The notes under the pieces were generated by a model, which did not search any database, had not been told where the DNA came from, and was given only the letters and a program-made list of their open reading frames with translations. Below, piece by piece: positions 62,768 through 64,000 of a stretch of DNA of 64,000 bases. Each line of letters starts with the position of its first letter. Positions within the stretch are counted from its first letter, which is position 1. This stretch comes from Helicobacter sp. 11S02596-1 (GTDB lineage Bacteria; Campylobacterota; Campylobacteria; Campylobacterales; Helicobacteraceae): positions 124,001 to 188,000 of the forward strand of contig NZ_MLAM01000001.1 of assembly GCF_002272825.1 (NCBI RefSeq), given 5' to 3'. The position numbers were made by a program, and so were the translations under genes.

Positions 62768-62855
62768 CGTATTCCCATACACCTAGCGGTGCATATGGCA
62801 ATCGCTCACGCGAAGCTATCAAAGCCAAGCAGTTGGCTTTGACTTAACGCTTCTC
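62768..62855 (+). repeat. Module N, copy 5
   Basis: CAATCGCTCACGCG, outer arms GAAGC/GCTTC, inner arms CAAAGCC/GGCTTTG, constant loop AAGCAGTT. It sits between hairpin 2 and CCTAAAGG. Confidence 0.8.
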
Positions 62856-63173
62856 ATCCTAAAGGATAGGGTTATTCCGTGCTTCGCATATCATCAACTT
62901 GGGGCGGGTGGGTAAAGTTTCTAAGGTTTTAAATCCTATCCACTTTCAAACCCAGCCCGCCACGCTTTTTCATCTGGAATTACTCGGGGAGCGGGTCAGG
63001 GGTTTCACCCGCCCGCCCAATGAGTTTGAAGGGAATTTTTTCGCCCACCCACCCGTTTTATTCCCAGCTACCGCAACTCACTCAACCCCTCCCATCAAGC
63101 CCTATAGGGATAAATTTATAAAAGTTTCGATAGAATGCCACCATTTCACAATATCTCTCATAGCGAGGCAAAA

Positions 63174-64000
63174 ATGGCAAACAAAAATATCAAAAAAGTA
63201 GTTTTGGCTTATTCGGGCGGGTTGGATACAAGCGTGATCCTCAAGTGGCTTCAGGATTATTATGGTTGCGAGGTCATCACCTTTACCGCTGATATCGGGC
63301 AAGGCGAGGAGGTCGCACCCGCTAGAGAAAAAGCCCAAAAACTCGGTATCAAGCCCGAAAATATTTTCATTGAAGACTTGCGTGAAGAATTTGTCTCTGA
63401 CTACGTATTCCCAATGTTTCGAGCAAATACCATCTATGAAGGCGAATACCTCTTAGGCACAAGTATCGCCCGCCCACTCATCGCCAAAAGATTGGTCGAA
63501 ATCGCCCAAAAAATGGGTGCAGACGCCATCTCTCACGGCGCTACAGGCAAGGGCAATGATCAGGTGCGATTTGAACTCGGAGCTTACGCACTCAATCCCG
63601 ACATCAAAATCATCGCCCCTTGGCGAGAATGGGAGCTTAATTCGAGAGAAAAACTCCTTGATTACGCCGAAAATGCAGGCATTCCTATCGAAAAAAACGG
63701 CAAAAAATCCCCTTACTCAATGGATGCGAACTTATTGCATATCTCTTATGAGGGGCAAATCCTCGAAGACCCTGCCATCGCTCCCCAAGAAGATATGTGG
63801 CGATGGAGCGTTTCGCCGATGAATGCCCCTGATACCCCTGAAGACATCAGCATTGAGTTCAAAAATGGCGATCCAGTAAGTATCAACGAAAAACCACTCA
63901 GCCCCGCAAATCTCCTCGCTGAGCTCAACCGACTTGGTGGCAAACACGGCATTGGCAGGCTGGATTTGGTCGAAAACCGCTACGTCGGTATGAAATCACG
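63174..64000 (+). CDS. argG: Argininosuccinate synthase (partial, C-terminus beyond window)
   Basis: Joins citrulline and aspartate in arginine synthesis. The visible 275 residues hold the P-loop-like [16 protein letters not shown] (about 10-25), [33 protein letters not shown] (about 88-107), [16 protein letters not shown] and the IAPWREWEL segment. GAGG precedes the ATG. The frame is open to the window edge. H. pylori lacks this gene, so its presence helps separate the source from that species. argH or other arginine genes are not visible here. Confidence 0.97.
   Translation, partial: MANKNIKKVVLAYSGGLDTSVILKWLQDYYGCEVITFTADIGQGEEVAPAREKAQKLGIKPENIFIEDLREEFVSDYVFPMFRANTIYEGEYLLGTSIARPLIAKRLVEIAQKMGADAISHGATGKGNDQVRFELGAYALNPDIKIIAPWREWELNSREKLLDYAENAGIPIEKNGKKSPYSMDANLLHISYEGQILEDPAIAPQEDMWRWSVSPMNAPDTPEDISIEFKNGDPVSINEKPLSPANLLAELNRLGGKHGIGRLDLVENRYVGMKS

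Larger units (their letters stand above)
62414..63060 (+). repeat. Modular hairpin elements, region G (between ggt and argG)
   Basis: Forward copies fill the 770-bp gap. Hairpin 1 is at 62427-62448 (GATTCGCC/GGCGAATC), 62477-62506 (GGTTTAATTTTT/AAAAATTAAACC) and 62713-62734 (GATTCAGTTT/AAACTGAATT). Module N is at 62543-62630 and 62768-62855. Hairpin 3 is of the ATCTC/GAGAT type at about 62648-62684 and of the GGGTTATTC type near 62869-62899. A CTAAGGTTT and core segment (CAAACCCAGCCCGC) follow. Triple-run motifs are at 62902-62913, 63007-63018 and 63043-63054. Sequence from 63060 to 63173 holds the argG promoter (TAGAAT near 63130) and no gene. Confidence 0.82.

Noticed and set aside
62899-63201. 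100-residue frame before argG
   Set aside because: It spans repeat sequence, the argG promoter and the argG start; composition is unlike a protein.

Overview
The window is from a Helicobacter-type Campylobacterota (Epsilonproteobacteria) chromosome. This rests on many hallmark genes: the OorDABC 2-oxoglutarate:acceptor oxidoreductase, a fused IspDF, the orphan atypical response regulator of the HP1021 type, a CheX-like/FliN/FliO flagellar cluster, the two-subunit Kdo hydrolase, a class II DAHP synthase, a fused PabBC and a secreted gamma-glutamyltranspeptidase. It does not look like H. pylori itself: pheA is a full bifunctional P-protein, argG is present, and several intergenic regions are unusually long. 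The species cannot be fixed from the sequence alone. No tRNA, rRNA, prophage, transposase or CRISPR array was seen.

Layout. 1-4608 (minus): a three-part export system (two ABC-2 permeases, an HlyD-type adaptor, a TolC-type outer membrane protein). 5585-9143: YqhA-family membrane protein, a CorC/CNNM-type CBS protein and a Pit phosphate permease. 9826-15525 (plus): NifU-like protein, an unknown protein, murE, tal, rplY, pth and lptG. 15555-19130 (minus): mrp and thiC. 20098-23780 (plus): ispDF, the HP1021-type regulator, an ATP-sulfurylase homologue and pgpA. 23980-29126 (minus): ybdD/cstA, a 46-residue lipoprotein, a class II DAHP synthase and a TauE/SafE permease. 29212-31312 (plus): gatC and a phosphoethanolamine transferase. 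31348-36859 (minus): pabA, pabBC, a DUF2156 protein, pheA and lysA. 36953-37342 (plus): an unknown membrane protein. 37391-41453 (minus): oorCBAD and mltG. 41395-53783 (plus): AsmA-like protein, feoA-nth, cheX-like/fliN/fliO/tonB-like, pyrC, Kdo hydrolase subunits, an LtaS-like sulfatase and mnmH. 55008-59313 (minus): dnaX-tsaE-lptB-rpoN. 59464 to the end (plus): trmA, ggt and argG (cut by the window edge).

The most unusual content is not coding. Seven gene-free stretches (about 4.63-5.58, 9.14-9.83, 16.67-17.78, 19.13-20.10, 26.25-26.63, 53.78-55.01 and 62.41-63.17 kb) are built from one family of modular hairpin elements. Short flanks and loops are constant, while the stems between them change sequence from copy to copy and stay complementary. 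At least 21 copies of the first hairpin (ATTATGTTTTACTCG - stem - TGAAGACC) occur in both orientations. They come with a second hairpin ending in CTCCTAAAG, a third hairpin of two alternative types, a G/C-rich hairpin and two larger accessory modules (called M and N here). This is covariation visible by eye, without any encoded transposase. Inverted copies bracket yqhA-corC-pit and thiC, and copies lie about 25-30 nt upstream of the mrp and thiC start codons.

A second theme is surface variation. Three cell-envelope genes carry in-frame G10-G11 tracts inside their coding sequences: a phosphoethanolamine transferase, the sialidase-fold Kdo hydrolase subunit and an LtaS-like sulfatase. Slippage at these tracts would switch lipid A/LPS modification on and off. 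All three are in the ON frame here.
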